Below the pieces are notes generated by a model. The model searched no databases. It was not told the origin of the DNA and was given only the letters and a program-made list of their open reading frames with translations. A DNA stretch of 64,000 bases, taken from the NCBI RefSeq assembly GCF_947387515.1, contig NZ_CANDOB010000003.1:62001-126000 (forward strand), given 5' to 3'. This DNA is from Alkalihalobacillus sp. CinArs1. Lineage in GTDB: Bacteria > Bacillota > Bacilli > Bacillales > Guptibacillaceae. This document shows positions 1 through 8,625 of the stretch, piece after piece. How positions within the stretch are numbered: position 1 is the stretch's first letter; each line of letters opens with the position of its first letter. The translations under genes and the position numbers were made by a program.

Positions 1-2
1 CA

Positions 3-761
3 AATCTGGATACGAATAACCTTATCGAATCTTTTACAACGTTAACAGTATGGCCGTTATTACTCTTTAGTATTGTTTTAGTTTATCCATTATTAACGAT
101 AGAAGCTTCGCATAGTGATCCAATCATCAACATTTCATATTTCCGTAATCGAAATATTGTCTTAGCGTTGTTAATCTCAACGATTACCGGAATAGGGATC
201 ATAAGCATGATCTTTATCCCTTCTTTTTCAGAGCTGCTTTTGGGGCTTTCAACCGGAAGAGGGGGGTATGTCATGGTTATCCTAGCTCTTGCTTCTGGAT
301 TCGCTGCACCGATCGGAGGTGTTTTACTCGATAAATGGGGAGCAAAACAAGTTGTGCTCACTGGCTTTAGTTTGAGTTTAATAGGGGCACTCATTTTTAG
401 TTTCCTAGCAAACGGATGGCTAATGCTTATCATAGGTATGATTTTTTCTGGGGTCGGCATAGGATTTACAATGGGTACTCCTCTTAACTACATTATGTTT
501 GAGCTCACGTCAGAGAAAGAAGCAGGTGCAAGTCAATCTCTCGTTAGTTTGTTCCGTTCGATCGGAACATCGCTTGGCCCAGTGATATTAGCAGGGTTCA
601 TTGCAGTTTCAGCAAGTGATAAAACGATTGTTTCCATAGAAAAAAGTACAGTACTAGCCGGGTATGAGAGAATGTACCTAGCAAGCGTAGTAATATTTCT
701 ACTTGGAATGATACTAGCGTTCTTCTTGAAGCTTCCATCTAAGAAAAGTGAGACTTTGTAG
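3..761 (+). CDS. MFS drug/solute transporter, C-terminal part (5' end outside window)
   Basis: The frame is open from the left edge to TAG at 759-761, so the N-terminal half lies outside the window. About 252 residues are visible, with six or more hydrophobic segments. A cytoplasmic loop (GGVLLDKWGAKQVVLTG) matches the conserved D-x-x-G-x-K/R loop of the major facilitator superfamily. The run of TM segments and the loop SEKEAGASQS resemble the C-terminal half of 14-TM DHA2 (EmrB/QacA-like) proton-coupled exporters. That subfamily assignment is inference, and the substrate cannot be read from the sequence. The TTG at 168 is internal, not a start. Confidence 0.8.
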   Translation, partial: NLDTNNLIESFTTLTVWPLLLFSIVLVYPLLTIEASHSDPIINISYFRNRNIVLALLISTITGIGIISMIFIPSFSELLLGLSTGRGGYVMVILALASGFAAPIGGVLLDKWGAKQVVLTGFSLSLIGALIFSFLANGWLMLIIGMIFSGVGIGFTMGTPLNYIMFELTSEKEAGASQSLVSLFRSIGTSLGPVILAGFIAVSASDKTIVSIEKSTVLAGYERMYLASVVIFLLGMILAFFLKLPSKKSETL

Positions 762-800
762 CATAAAAATCGAACGTGCTAAGTCGTAAAAAATATAAAG

Positions 801-823
801 GGTGAGACAAAAATGTCTCATCC
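801..823 (+). repeat. hairpin copy 1 (GGTGAGACA/TGTCTCATC)
   Basis: This inverted repeat has a 4-nt A loop and a 9-bp stem with one G:U pair, 39 nt after the MFS stop. It lacks a following T-run, so it is at best a weak terminator. A near copy with a proper T-run lies at 1151-1183. The two hairpins bracket the structured element at 987-1112. Confidence 0.6.
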
Positions 824-986
824 TCGTATTGTTGAAGTGTCTTAAGAGCTATCTTCAAATAGATTGTAGTGATTTGTTCAATAGAATGTATAAAGGGATT
901 TTTGGAAGAATACAACTCCAACTAAAGGAAAGAGAAATTGTTAGCTTATTAGGTCGGGGAGTTTAACTTGAGAACTATGTATTCTA

Positions 987-1112
987 GTAGGAGTGAAGAC
1001 CTCATGACCCCCGTGGTCCAACGTGCGTTCGAGACTCGGAGTGGACGGTTTTTGTCCGCTTTGAGGCTCGGGCGTTCGTCCACAGGAAAGCATGAGGTCT
1101 TCAAACTCCTAC
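987..1112. repeat. large imperfect inverted-repeat element, about 126 nt, possible structured RNA or MITE-like repeat
   Basis: The outer arms at 987-1006 (GTAGGAGTGAAGACCTCATG) and 1091-1112 are complementary over 20 bp apart from two extra A residues. A second stem inside pairs GTGG (1013-1016) with CCAC (1080-1083). A short apical hairpin lies around GGACGG-TTTT-GTCC. The element is visibly more GC-rich than the flanks, and the spurious 73-codon frame through it has no family character. I do not recognise it as a named riboswitch. Candidates are a dispersed intergenic repeat or a small RNA ending at the 1151-1183 terminator. Confidence 0.6.
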
Positions 1113-1150
1113 GTTATCAGAACCTCAAAATTCTGGCTACTTTATCACCT

Positions 1151-1183
1151 AAGGATGAGACTTCAATGTCTCATCCTTTTTCT
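1151..1183 (+). terminator. Rho-independent terminator
   Basis: A perfect 11-bp stem AAGGATGAGAC/GTCTCATCCTT with a 6-nt loop is followed by TTTTTCT. Read on the minus strand it has no T-run, so it serves plus-strand transcripts (the MFS gene or an RNA from the element at 987-1112), not gltC. Confidence 0.8.
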
Positions 1184-1216
1184 ATTTGATGGTGCAATAT
1201 GTATCCGATGTCCTAT

Positions 1217-2122
1217 TTATTGGCCAAAGCGGTTAAGAACTTCATAAAAATGGGTAAGAAATTCAAAAAACTTCCTTTCGGATGGAGCGAGATCTCTTCC
1301 GACTGGAATAATTACCCCAACTGTTCTCGTTACATTGGGCTCGGATAGTTCAATCTTGACCGTTTCCGGGGGTAATTGTTCAGAAAGCGTGATTTCAGGC
1401 AGCAAGCTCACTCCAAGGCCTGCCGCAACAAGGCCTTTAATCGTATCGATGTCTTCCCCTTCAAACGCGATACGTGGTTTAAAGCCCACTTGCTGACATG
1501 CTGAAGTAACGAGATGATGTAACGCATATCCAGAACGAAACAGTACAAAAGGATCGTTCTTCAGTTGGCCGAGCCTGACCATTGGATTGTCAGCTAACGG
1601 ATGATTAAACGGAAGGAGGGCGAGAAGCTTCTCTGTAAAGAATATATGACCTTCTACATCTGTACGATCTTTCGGGACAGGAGAGACGAAAGCTAGATCG
1701 ATTTCGCCTTTACTGACTGCCTCAGTTAATTCTTGTAAGGAACCTTGACGAAGTTGAAACCCAACGCTTGGATGCTCATTCCTAAATGCAGAAATTACAG
1801 TGGGGAGGGTTTTTGCTGCAAGACTGTTTGGAAATCCCACACGAATGGTTCCAGTTTCGGGGTTTAAATATTCATGAACAGCTTGTGTCGCTCTTTCAAT
1901 TTCTGCAATAGCAGTCTCAGCATGATCTTTAAAAATGTGTCCTACTTGCGTCAACTTTACGTTTCTTCCTTCACGAAAGAACAGCTGAACACCAAGTTCT
2001 GATTCTAGGTTTGAAATCTGTCTACTTACAGCTGACTGTGCAACATGAAGTGAGGTAGCAGCTTCTGTTACATGTTCTCGTCTAGCCACTTCCATAAAGT
2101 AATATAGCTGCCGTAACTCCAT
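1217..2122 (-). CDS. gltC: GltC, LysR-type activator of glutamate synthase
   Basis: This is a 301-residue LysR-family regulator. The N-terminal winged helix (MELRQLYYFMEVARREHV through SAVSRQISNLE) closely follows B. subtilis GltC. The C-terminal effector domain holds the segment EGEDIDTIKGLVAAGLGV typical of the family. It is divergent from gltA, as in B. subtilis, where GltC activates gltAB and responds to 2-oxoglutarate/glutamate (family knowledge). The ATG at 2122 is chosen because AAAGGG lies about 9 nt upstream; the in-frame TTG three codons earlier abuts that Shine-Dalgarno. Confidence 0.93.
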   Translation of the reverse strand: MELRQLYYFMEVARREHVTEAATSLHVAQSAVSRQISNLESELGVQLFFREGRNVKLTQVGHIFKDHAETAIAEIERATQAVHEYLNPETGTIRVGFPNSLAAKTLPTVISAFRNEHPSVGFQLRQGSLQELTEAVSKGEIDLAFVSPVPKDRTDVEGHIFFTEKLLALLPFNHPLADNPMVRLGQLKNDPFVLFRSGYALHHLVTSACQQVGFKPRIAFEGEDIDTIKGLVAAGLGVSLLPEITLSEQLPPETVKIELSEPNVTRTVGVIIPVGRDLAPSERKFFEFLTHFYEVLNRFGQ

Positions 2123-2155
2123 ATTATGCAACCCTTTCTTTAATTCATATCATTA

Positions 2156-2174
2156 TTAGATTGATTATATCTAA
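2156..2174. promoter_or_regulatory. candidate GltC operator (LysR-type inverted repeat)
   Basis: TTAGAT-N7-ATCTAA is a perfect inverted repeat in the gltC-gltA divergent region, just upstream of the gltA -35 box and near the gltC start. Its place and symmetry suit a LysR activator that also autoregulates. Assignment to GltC is inference. A second small palindrome, GCATG-N4-CATGC, lies at 2189-2202 within the promoter spacer. Confidence 0.6.
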
Positions 2175-2182
2175 ATTATATA

Positions 2183-2212
2183 TTGAAAGCATGAGTCCAT
2201 GCAACGTACAAT
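2183..2212 (+). promoter_or_regulatory. predicted sigma-A promoter of gltAB
   Basis: TTGAAA at 2183-2188 and TACAAT at 2207-2212 are separated by 18 nt. This puts the start point near 2219, about 80 nt before the gltA ATG, with the operator candidate immediately upstream. Confidence 0.6.
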
Positions 2213-2298
2213 AAATGTAGAATATTTAAACAATTAAGACGTTATGGCGGTAAAGAGATAAACCATGGCGATTTGTGATAAGAGCGAGGAGTGGGATT

Positions 2299-5200
2299 AT
2301 GGTTAGAAGTAACTTTCCGGAAAAGCAAGGATTGTACGATCCGATTCATGAACATGACGCATGTGGTATCGGACTCATTGCAGATATGAATAATGAGCCG
2401 GCGCACAGCATCATCGAAAAAGGAATTTATATGCTACGCCAGCTAGATCACCGCGGAGGGCAGGGAAGCGATCCTGACACGGGTGACGGTGCAGGTATCA
2501 TGCTAGGAATTCCTCATGAATTTTTTGCAAGTGAAACGGATTTTGATTTACCGGAAAAAGGCGCTTACGGTGTAGGCATGATGTTCTTGCCAGTAGATAA
2601 TCATCTTCGCCAACGAGCTATAAAGATTCTTGAGAATGAGATAAAAGATGCAGGCCAAGAGTTAATGGGTTGGAGAGAAGTTCCAATCGATGAATCAACG
2701 ATTGGTGAAGCAGCACGGATTGCTCAACCAGTCATCAGACAGGTATTTATTAAAAAAGGTAATATTTCTGAAGAAGCGTTCGAACGAAAGCTTTATGTCA
2801 TTCGCAAAAAAGCAGAAAAAGAAATTTCACGTGATCCACAGTTAGCGAAAACGAAATATTATGCGGCTAGTTTTTCAAAAGATACAATCGTTTATAAAGG
2901 AATGTTAACACCAGAACAGCTTGATCAGTTTTATCTCGACTTGAAAAATCCGAATTTTACATCTTCTTTTTCTATGGTGCATTCACGTTTTAGTACGAAT
3001 ACGTTTCCTAGCTGGGATCGTGCGCATCCAAACCGCTATTTGATTCACAACGGTGAAATAAATACGCTTCGAGGTAATGTAAATTGGATGAGAGCACGTG
3101 AAGGCGCATTGAAATCAAATGTGTTCGGAGATGACATGAAAGAGATCGCACCGATTATTCGTCAAAATGGAAGTGACTCTTCCTCACTTGATAACTGCTT
3201 GGAGTTTTTAACTTTATCAGGAAGATCACTTCCACACGCAGCGATGATGATGATTCCTGAGCCTTGGGATAAAGATACGACGATGCAAGATCCGAAGAAA
3301 GCATTTTATGAATACCATAGTTGTTTGATGGAACCATGGGATGGTCCTACAGCAATTGCGTTCACGAATGGTCGTCAGATTGGAGCGATGCTGGATCGAA
3401 ACGGATTACGTCCTGCTCGATATGTCGTTACTGATGATAACACGTTCATTCTTTCGTCAGAAGTTGGCGTCATCGAAATAGACGAAGAAAAAATCATTGA
3501 GAAAGGCCGCCTAAGCCCAGGAAAAATGCTAATGGTGGATTTTGAACAAAAAAGATTAGTCTACGATGAGGAAATCAAAGAAGAAATCGCAACTGAATAC
3601 CCGTACCGTGATTGGCTGACTAATAATTTGATGAGTCTCACGTCTGAGGAAGTTGATCTAGAGTTAAGGAACGAAAAAGAACTCGTTCAGATACAACGAG
3701 CATTTGGATTCACGTATGAAGAATTAACGAAGAACATTGCACCGATGGTTACGGAAAAGAAAGATCCGATCGGTTCGATGGGGAATGACGTTCCACTTGC
3801 AGTGTTGTCGGATCGTCCACAGCTATTATTTAATTATTTCAAGCAACTGTTTGCACAAGTAACAAATCCACCGATCGATTCTATACGTGAGGAATCCGTC
3901 ACGTCAACGATGACGCTATTAGGACCAGAAGGAAACTTACTCGATACAGATAAAGAAAGCTGCAGAAGAATTCGCCTCGAAACACCAATTCTGACAAAGG
4001 GTAAATTTGATGCAGTCCAGAACCTTCATGATGATAGTATGCAGGCTGAAACACTTAACTTATTGTTTGATCCGTCACGTGGAGAAACGGAAATGGAGCA
4101 TGCACTTTTAGCACTATTTAAAAAGGCTGATCGTGCGATACAAAATGGAAAGAGCATTCTCGTCTTATCTGATAGTGGTGTAGGTCAAGATATGACGGCA
4201 ATCCCTTCGTTATTGGCAATAAGTGGGCTACATCATCACTTGATCAAGAAAGAAACTAGAACAAAAGTGAGTATTATTATCGAAACAGGCGAAGCAAGGG
4301 ATGTTCACCAATTCGCTATGTTGATCGGTTATGGTGCTGATGCGATTTATCCTTATCTAGCATACGAATCCATCGCTCATATGCTGAGTGACGGCACGAT
4401 TCAAGGATTCTCATTCAAAGATGCGATCGATAACTATATTGATGCTGCAACGTCAGGAATCGTTAAAGTGATGTCTAAAATGGGTATATCCACGATTCAA
4501 AGCTATAGAGGTGCTCAAATCTTCGAAGCGATCGGAATTAGTAATGAAGTAATCGACCGCTACTTTGCTGGCACAGCATCTCAAATCGATGGGATCCCGA
4601 TCGATGTTATTGCTAAGGAAACTTTACTAAGACATCATTTCGCATATCACGACTCAGAGTATGAGGATGTGACGCTTGAAACAGGAAGTGACATGCAGTG
4701 GAGAAGGGGAGGAGAGCACCATTCTTTCAATCCAAAAACGATTCACACCCTTCAACATGCAGCAAGAAGCAATAATTATGAGCTCTACAAAACGTTCTCG
4801 TCGATGGCACATGAAGAAAACTTAACATATTTAAGGCAAGCTTTTGATTTTCAATCGAATGGCTCTGTTCCGATCGAGGAAGTTGAAAGTGTTGAATCGA
4901 TCACTAGACGTTTCAAAACGGGCGCGATGAGCTATGGTGCACTTAGCGAAGAAGCACATGAAGCGCTTGCGATCGCGATGAACCGTATCGGAGGGAAAAG
5001 TAATAGTGGTGAGGGTGGAGAACATCCATCCCGTTTCAAAGCAGATGAAAATGGTGATCTTCGTAGAAGTGCGATCAAACAGGTTGCTTCTGGTCGATTC
5101 GGCGTTTCTAGTCACTATTTAACAAATGCGGATGAAATTCAAATCAAGATGGCACAAGGTGCTAAACCTGGTGAAGGTGGTCAACTACCAGGTAAGAAGG

Positions 5201-6891
5201 TATATCCATGGATCGCTGAAGTACGTGGATCGACTCCGGGTGTAGGATTGATCTCTCCACCTCCTCACCATGACATCTATTCGATTGAAGACTTAGCACA
5301 GTTAATTCATGATTTGAAGAATGCAAACCCTTCAGCTCGCATCAGTGTAAAACTCGTTGCGAAAGCGGGCGTTGGTACGATTGCCGCTGGAGTTGCTAAA
5401 GGATTGGCAGATTGCATTCTTATAAGTGGCTATGAAGGTGGTTCCGGTGCTTCTCCTCGAACAAGTATTAGGCACGCAGGATTACCATGGGAATTAGGAT
5501 TAGCTGAAACACACCAAACGCTAGTGCTGAATGACCTACGTGATCGCGTCGTTTTAGAAGCAGACGGTAAGATGATGACTGGTCGAGACGTTGTCATGGC
5601 GGCGCTACTTGGCGCGGAAGAGTTCGGTTTTTCTACTGCACCTCTCGTTGTTCTTGGTTGTATTTTAATGAGAGCGTGTCACCTCGACACCTGTCCTGTA
5701 GGAGTCGCTACACAAAACCCAGAATTACGTAAGAAATTCATGGGAAGCCCTGATCATGTCGTTAACTATTTAACATTCATAGCTGAAGAAGTTCGTGAGA
5801 TTATGGCTGAACTTGGATTCAGATCAATAGAAGAAATGATTGGAAAGACGAATGTACTCGAAGTGAGTCGTCGAACAAAGGAACACTGGAAAGCAGGCTT
5901 TTTAAACCTAGAACCATTGCTATATCGCCCTCACATGTCTGATGAAGTTGGTACGTTCCATCAACGAAACCAAGATCATAACCTTGATGCAGCACTCGAC
6001 CGTACTTCTATTATTCCAGCTTGTTTAGGAGCGATTGAAGAGAAGAAGTCCTTCGAAGGAACGTTCAGTATACACAATACGAATCGCGTAGCGGGAGCAA
6101 TGCTTGGTCATGAAATCACAAAACGCTATGGTGAAGAGGGGTTACCTGAAGAAACGATTAAGTTGAATTTCAATGGATCAGCTGGTCAAAGCTTTGGAGC
6201 TTTTGTTCCAAATGGCGTAACGATGAGACTCGAAGGAGACGCGAACGACTACGTTGGTAAAGGACTATCAGGTGGTAAACTGATCATCCATCCTTCAAAG
6301 CTCTCTACATTTGAACGAGATCAAAATACAATTATCGGAAACGTTGCCTTTTATGGTGCAACATCTGGTGAAGCATATATCAGTGGTCTTGCCGGCGAAC
6401 GATTCTGTGTACGAAATAGTGGCGTGAAAGCTGTTGTTGAGGGCATTGGCGACAACGGTTGTGAATACATGACCGGCGGCCGTGTCGTAGTACTCGGATC
6501 AACTGGTAAGAACTTTGCAGCTGGAATGTCAGGTGGAGTCGCGTATGTACTGAGTGACAACAAAGACGCATTTCTCGAAAATGTTAATCCTGAATTAGTG
6601 CATATGGAATCCTTAACGAATTATGAAGAGATTCTTGAAGTGAAAAAGCTAGTACAGGAACATGCCTATAATACTGATAGTCCAAAAGCAATTCGGATCT
6701 TACAGAACTGGAATGAATTCGTAGGTCAATTTGTTAAAGTGATTCCGAAAGAATTTAAGAAGATTACAGCTTCACTAGAAGAGTTAAAAGAACAAGGATA
6801 CAAAGATGATGATGCAGCACTGGAAGTGTTCCAGCAGGCTAAGAACGGTAATGTGAAGCCGACAAAAGTAAGCGATCTGGAACCGGTATAA
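2299..6891 (+). CDS. gltA: glutamate synthase (NADPH), large subunit
   Basis: The large GOGAT subunit (1530 residues) transfers glutamine amide nitrogen to 2-oxoglutarate, forming glutamate in the cytoplasm. The sequence shows a class II glutamine amidotransferase domain whose nucleophile Cys22 (EHDACGIG) is exposed by removing a short propeptide. A central domain and an FMN-binding TIM-barrel synthase domain follow (GGKSNSGEGGEHPSR, KPGEGGQLPG). Cluster cysteines C1121, C1127 and C1132 suit the 3Fe-4S centre, and a C-terminal beta-helix GXGXG domain ends the protein. ATG 2299 is preceded by GAGGAGTGGG; an upstream in-frame start at 2275 lacks a ribosome site. The gene is co-transcribed with gltB 12 nt downstream. 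Confidence 0.97.
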   Translation: MVRSNFPEKQGLYDPIHEHDACGIGLIADMNNEPAHSIIEKGIYMLRQLDHRGGQGSDPDTGDGAGIMLGIPHEFFASETDFDLPEKGAYGVGMMFLPVDNHLRQRAIKILENEIKDAGQELMGWREVPIDESTIGEAARIAQPVIRQVFIKKGNISEEAFERKLYVIRKKAEKEISRDPQLAKTKYYAASFSKDTIVYKGMLTPEQLDQFYLDLKNPNFTSSFSMVHSRFSTNTFPSWDRAHPNRYLIHNGEINTLRGNVNWMRAREGALKSNVFGDDMKEIAPIIRQNGSDSSSLDNCLEFLTLSGRSLPHAAMMMIPEPWDKDTTMQDPKKAFYEYHSCLMEPWDGPTAIAFTNGRQIGAMLDRNGLRPARYVVTDDNTFILSSEVGVIEIDEEKIIEKGRLSPGKMLMVDFEQKRLVYDEEIKEEIATEYPYRDWLTNNLMSLTSEEVDLELRNEKELVQIQRAFGFTYEELTKNIAPMVTEKKDPIGSMGNDVPLAVLSDRPQLLFNYFKQLFAQVTNPPIDSIREESVTSTMTLLGPEGNLLDTDKESCRRIRLETPILTKGKFDAVQNLHDDSMQAETLNLLFDPSRGETEMEHALLALFKKADRAIQNGKSILVLSDSGVGQDMTAIPSLLAISGLHHHLIKKETRTKVSIIIETGEARDVHQFAMLIGYGADAIYPYLAYESIAHMLSDGTIQGFSFKDAIDNYIDAATSGIVKVMSKMGISTIQSYRGAQIFEAIGISNEVIDRYFAGTASQIDGIPIDVIAKETLLRHHFAYHDSEYEDVTLETGSDMQWRRGGEHHSFNPKTIHTLQHAARSNNYELYKTFSSMAHEENLTYLRQAFDFQSNGSVPIEEVESVESITRRFKTGAMSYGALSEEAHEALAIAMNRIGGKSNSGEGGEHPSRFKADENGDLRRSAIKQVASGRFGVSSHYLTNADEIQIKMAQGAKPGEGGQLPGKKVYPWIAEVRGSTPGVGLISPPPHHDIYSIEDLAQLIHDLKNANPSARISVKLVAKAGVGTIAAGVAKGLADCILISGYEGGSGASPRTSIRHAGLPWELGLAETHQTLVLNDLRDRVVLEADGKMMTGRDVVMAALLGAEEFGFSTAPLVVLGCILMRACHLDTCPVGVATQNPELRKKFMGSPDHVVNYLTFIAEEVREIMAELGFRSIEEMIGKTNVLEVSRRTKEHWKAGFLNLEPLLYRPHMSDEVGTFHQRNQDHNLDAALDRTSIIPACLGAIEEKKSFEGTFSIHNTNRVAGAMLGHEITKRYGEEGLPEETIKLNFNGSAGQSFGAFVPNGVTMRLEGDANDYVGKGLSGGKLIIHPSKLSTFERDQNTIIGNVAFYGATSGEAYISGLAGERFCVRNSGVKAVVEGIGDNGCEYMTGGRVVVLGSTGKNFAAGMSGGVAYVLSDNKDAFLENVNPELVHMESLTNYEEILEVKKLVQEHAYNTDSPKAIRILQNWNEFVGQFVKVIPKEFKKITASLEELKEQGYKDDDAALEVFQQAKNGNVKPTKVSDLEPV

Positions 6892-6903
6892 GGAGGTATT
6901 TGT

Positions 6904-8388
6904 TTGGGTAAACCAACAGGATTCATAGACTATCCGAGAGAAAAGATTAGTGAACGAGATCCATTGACTAGATTGAAAGACTGGGGAGAGTACCAGCTAC
7001 CTCAATCTGAAGAAAAACTGAAAGAACAGGGTGCTCGCTGCATGGACTGCGGCACTCCGTTCTGCCACTCTGGTATCGAATTAAACGGCAATGCCTCTGG
7101 ATGCCCGCTCTATAACCTTATCCCAGAGTGGAACCACCTTGTTTACGAAGGAAAGTGGAAAGAGGCGCTCGATCGTCTTTTAAAAACGAATAACTTTCCT
7201 GAGTTTACAGGTAGAGTGTGTCCCGCTCCTTGTGAAGGTGCCTGTGTAGCAGCTATCCCTAGTGATGCAGTTGCGATCAAAAGTATTGAAAAAGAAATCA
7301 TCGATCGTGGGTTCAAGGAAGGGTGGATGGTTCCGAAACCACCTAAGAAGAGAACAGGGAAGAAAATTGCAGTAGTTGGATCAGGACCAGCTGGTTTAGC
7401 AGCTGCAGACCAATTGAACAAAGCAGGACACTCAGTAACCATTTATGAACGTGATGATCGTATCGGTGGTTTGCTAATGTATGGAATTCCAAATATGAAA
7501 CTAGACAAAGAATTAGTCGAACGTAGAGTGAAGCTCCTCGCTGAAGAAGGCGTGCGTTTTGTTACAAATACTGAAATCGGTGAAGATATTTCTCGAGAAG
7601 AGCTTAAGAAACAGCATGATGCTGTCATTCTATGTACAGGCGCTCAAAAACATCGCGATTTGCCAATACAAGGACGAAAGCTTGGTGGCATTCACTATGC
7701 GATGGATTACTTAAAGAAAAATACAAAGAGCTTACTAGACTCAAAGCTAGAAGATAAGCAGTACGTTTCAGCTGAAGATAAGCATGTCATCGTAATCGGT
7801 GGGGGAGATACTGGTGCAGACTGTGTTGCGACTTCTTTACGACACGGCTGTAAGAGTGTCCACCAATTCGGTAAGCACCCTCAGCTTACTGCTGATCGAA
7901 TGATCGATAATCCATGGCCTGAATTTCCTAAGATTTTCACGCTTGACTATGCGTACGAGGAAGCTGCAGCAAACCACGGGGATGATCCTAGACAATATTC
8001 GATCATGACGAAGAAATTTGTTGGAGATGAAAATGGTAATGTAAAAGAACTTCATACCGTTACGATTGAAAAACACGTCGATAAGCGCGGTAACGTGTTT
8101 ATGAAAGAGTTACCTGGTACTGAAAAAGTATGGCCAGTCGACCTTGTGTTGATCGCAATCGGATTTACTGGACCCGAAGAAGGGGTACTTGAACATTTCG
8201 AGATCGAACAGGACGATAGAAAACTCGCAAAAGCTGAGTTTGACGATTATCGAACAAATATCGATGGCGTCTTTGCAGCCGGGGATGTTCGAAGAGGACA
8301 AAGCTTGATCGTTTGGGCGATCAATGAAGGCCGAGGAGCCGCTAGAGAAGTCGATCGCTACCTTATGAATAAAACAGTGTTACCGTAA
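6904..8388 (+). CDS. gltB: glutamate synthase, small (beta) subunit
   Basis: This 494-residue flavoprotein supplies NADPH electrons to the large subunit. N-terminal cysteines C46, C49, C54 and C106, C110, C114 (RCMDCGTPFC, CPAPCEGAC) bind the 4Fe-4S clusters. Two Rossmann motifs follow: VVGSGPAG near residue 160 for FAD and VIGGGDTGADC for NADPH. The C-terminal motif VFAAGDVRRGQS contacts FAD. The start is TTG at 6904, placed by AGGAGG overlapping the gltA stop region. The name follows B. subtilis usage; other species call it gltD. The operon ends at the terminator 8395-8430. Confidence 0.97.
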   Translation: MGKPTGFIDYPREKISERDPLTRLKDWGEYQLPQSEEKLKEQGARCMDCGTPFCHSGIELNGNASGCPLYNLIPEWNHLVYEGKWKEALDRLLKTNNFPEFTGRVCPAPCEGACVAAIPSDAVAIKSIEKEIIDRGFKEGWMVPKPPKKRTGKKIAVVGSGPAGLAAADQLNKAGHSVTIYERDDRIGGLLMYGIPNMKLDKELVERRVKLLAEEGVRFVTNTEIGEDISREELKKQHDAVILCTGAQKHRDLPIQGRKLGGIHYAMDYLKKNTKSLLDSKLEDKQYVSAEDKHVIVIGGGDTGADCVATSLRHGCKSVHQFGKHPQLTADRMIDNPWPEFPKIFTLDYAYEEAAANHGDDPRQYSIMTKKFVGDENGNVKELHTVTIEKHVDKRGNVFMKELPGTEKVWPVDLVLIAIGFTGPEEGVLEHFEIEQDDRKLAKAEFDDYRTNIDGVFAAGDVRRGQSLIVWAINEGRGAAREVDRYLMNKTVLP

Positions 8389-8394
8389 CAGTTT

Positions 8395-8430
8395 GAAAAC
8401 CACTCCTTGTTAGGAGTGGTTTTCTGTTTT
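8395..8430. terminator. strong, probably bidirectional terminator
   Basis: A perfect 12-bp stem GAAAACCACTCC/GGAGTGGTTTTC with a 6-nt loop is followed by TGTTTTCTT on the plus strand. On the minus strand the stem ends in GGTTTTC, so it may also end the convergent toxin transcript whose stop codon is at 8432. Confidence 0.8.
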
Positions 8431-8431
8431 C

Positions 8432-8521
8432 TTAGGACGATCGATCTTTAGAGTGAACGATGGCGAGTACCAGGGCCGAAAAACTGATCATGATGGTTAA
8501 AGCCTCATATATACTTAGCAT
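8432..8521 (-). CDS. 29-residue Hol-Tox/TxpA-BsrG-like membrane toxin (type I TA candidate)
   Basis: An ATG at 8521 on the minus strand is preceded by AAAGGAG at good spacing and opens a 29-codon frame: MLSIYEALTIMISFSALVLA, then IVHSKDRSS. The Y-E-A/S-L-x-x-M-I-x-F signature followed by one hydrophobic helix and a short polar, charged tail is characteristic of the putative holin-like toxin family. It is also shared with the B. subtilis type I toxins TxpA and BsrG (recalled family knowledge). It sits alone between convergent gltB and the divergent mhqE promoter. No antisense antitoxin RNA could be identified by eye. It is short, so a purely hypothetical peptide remains possible. Confidence 0.75.
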   Translation of the reverse strand: MLSIYEALTIMISFSALVLAIVHSKDRSS

Positions 8522-8587
8522 AACATCACTCCTTTACTACTAGCATGGTGTAATAGAGGGTTGTCCTATACACGGAATCCAAAACAT

Positions 8588-8616
8588 TTGACAGTAGTGA
8601 TAAAGTTTAATACACT
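8588..8616 (+). promoter_or_regulatory. sigma-A promoter of mhqE-mhqD
   Basis: TTGACA at 8588-8593 (consensus -35) and TACACT at 8611-8616 lie 17 nt apart. The predicted start point near 8622 abuts the MhqR operator, giving a leader of about 90 nt. Confidence 0.8.
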
Positions 8617-8625
8617 TAAGTCAAA

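Noticed and set aside
968-1189. 73-codon open frame through the structured element
   Set aside because: It runs through the inverted repeat, has no ribosome site or family character, and its composition follows the repeat rather than coding sequence.
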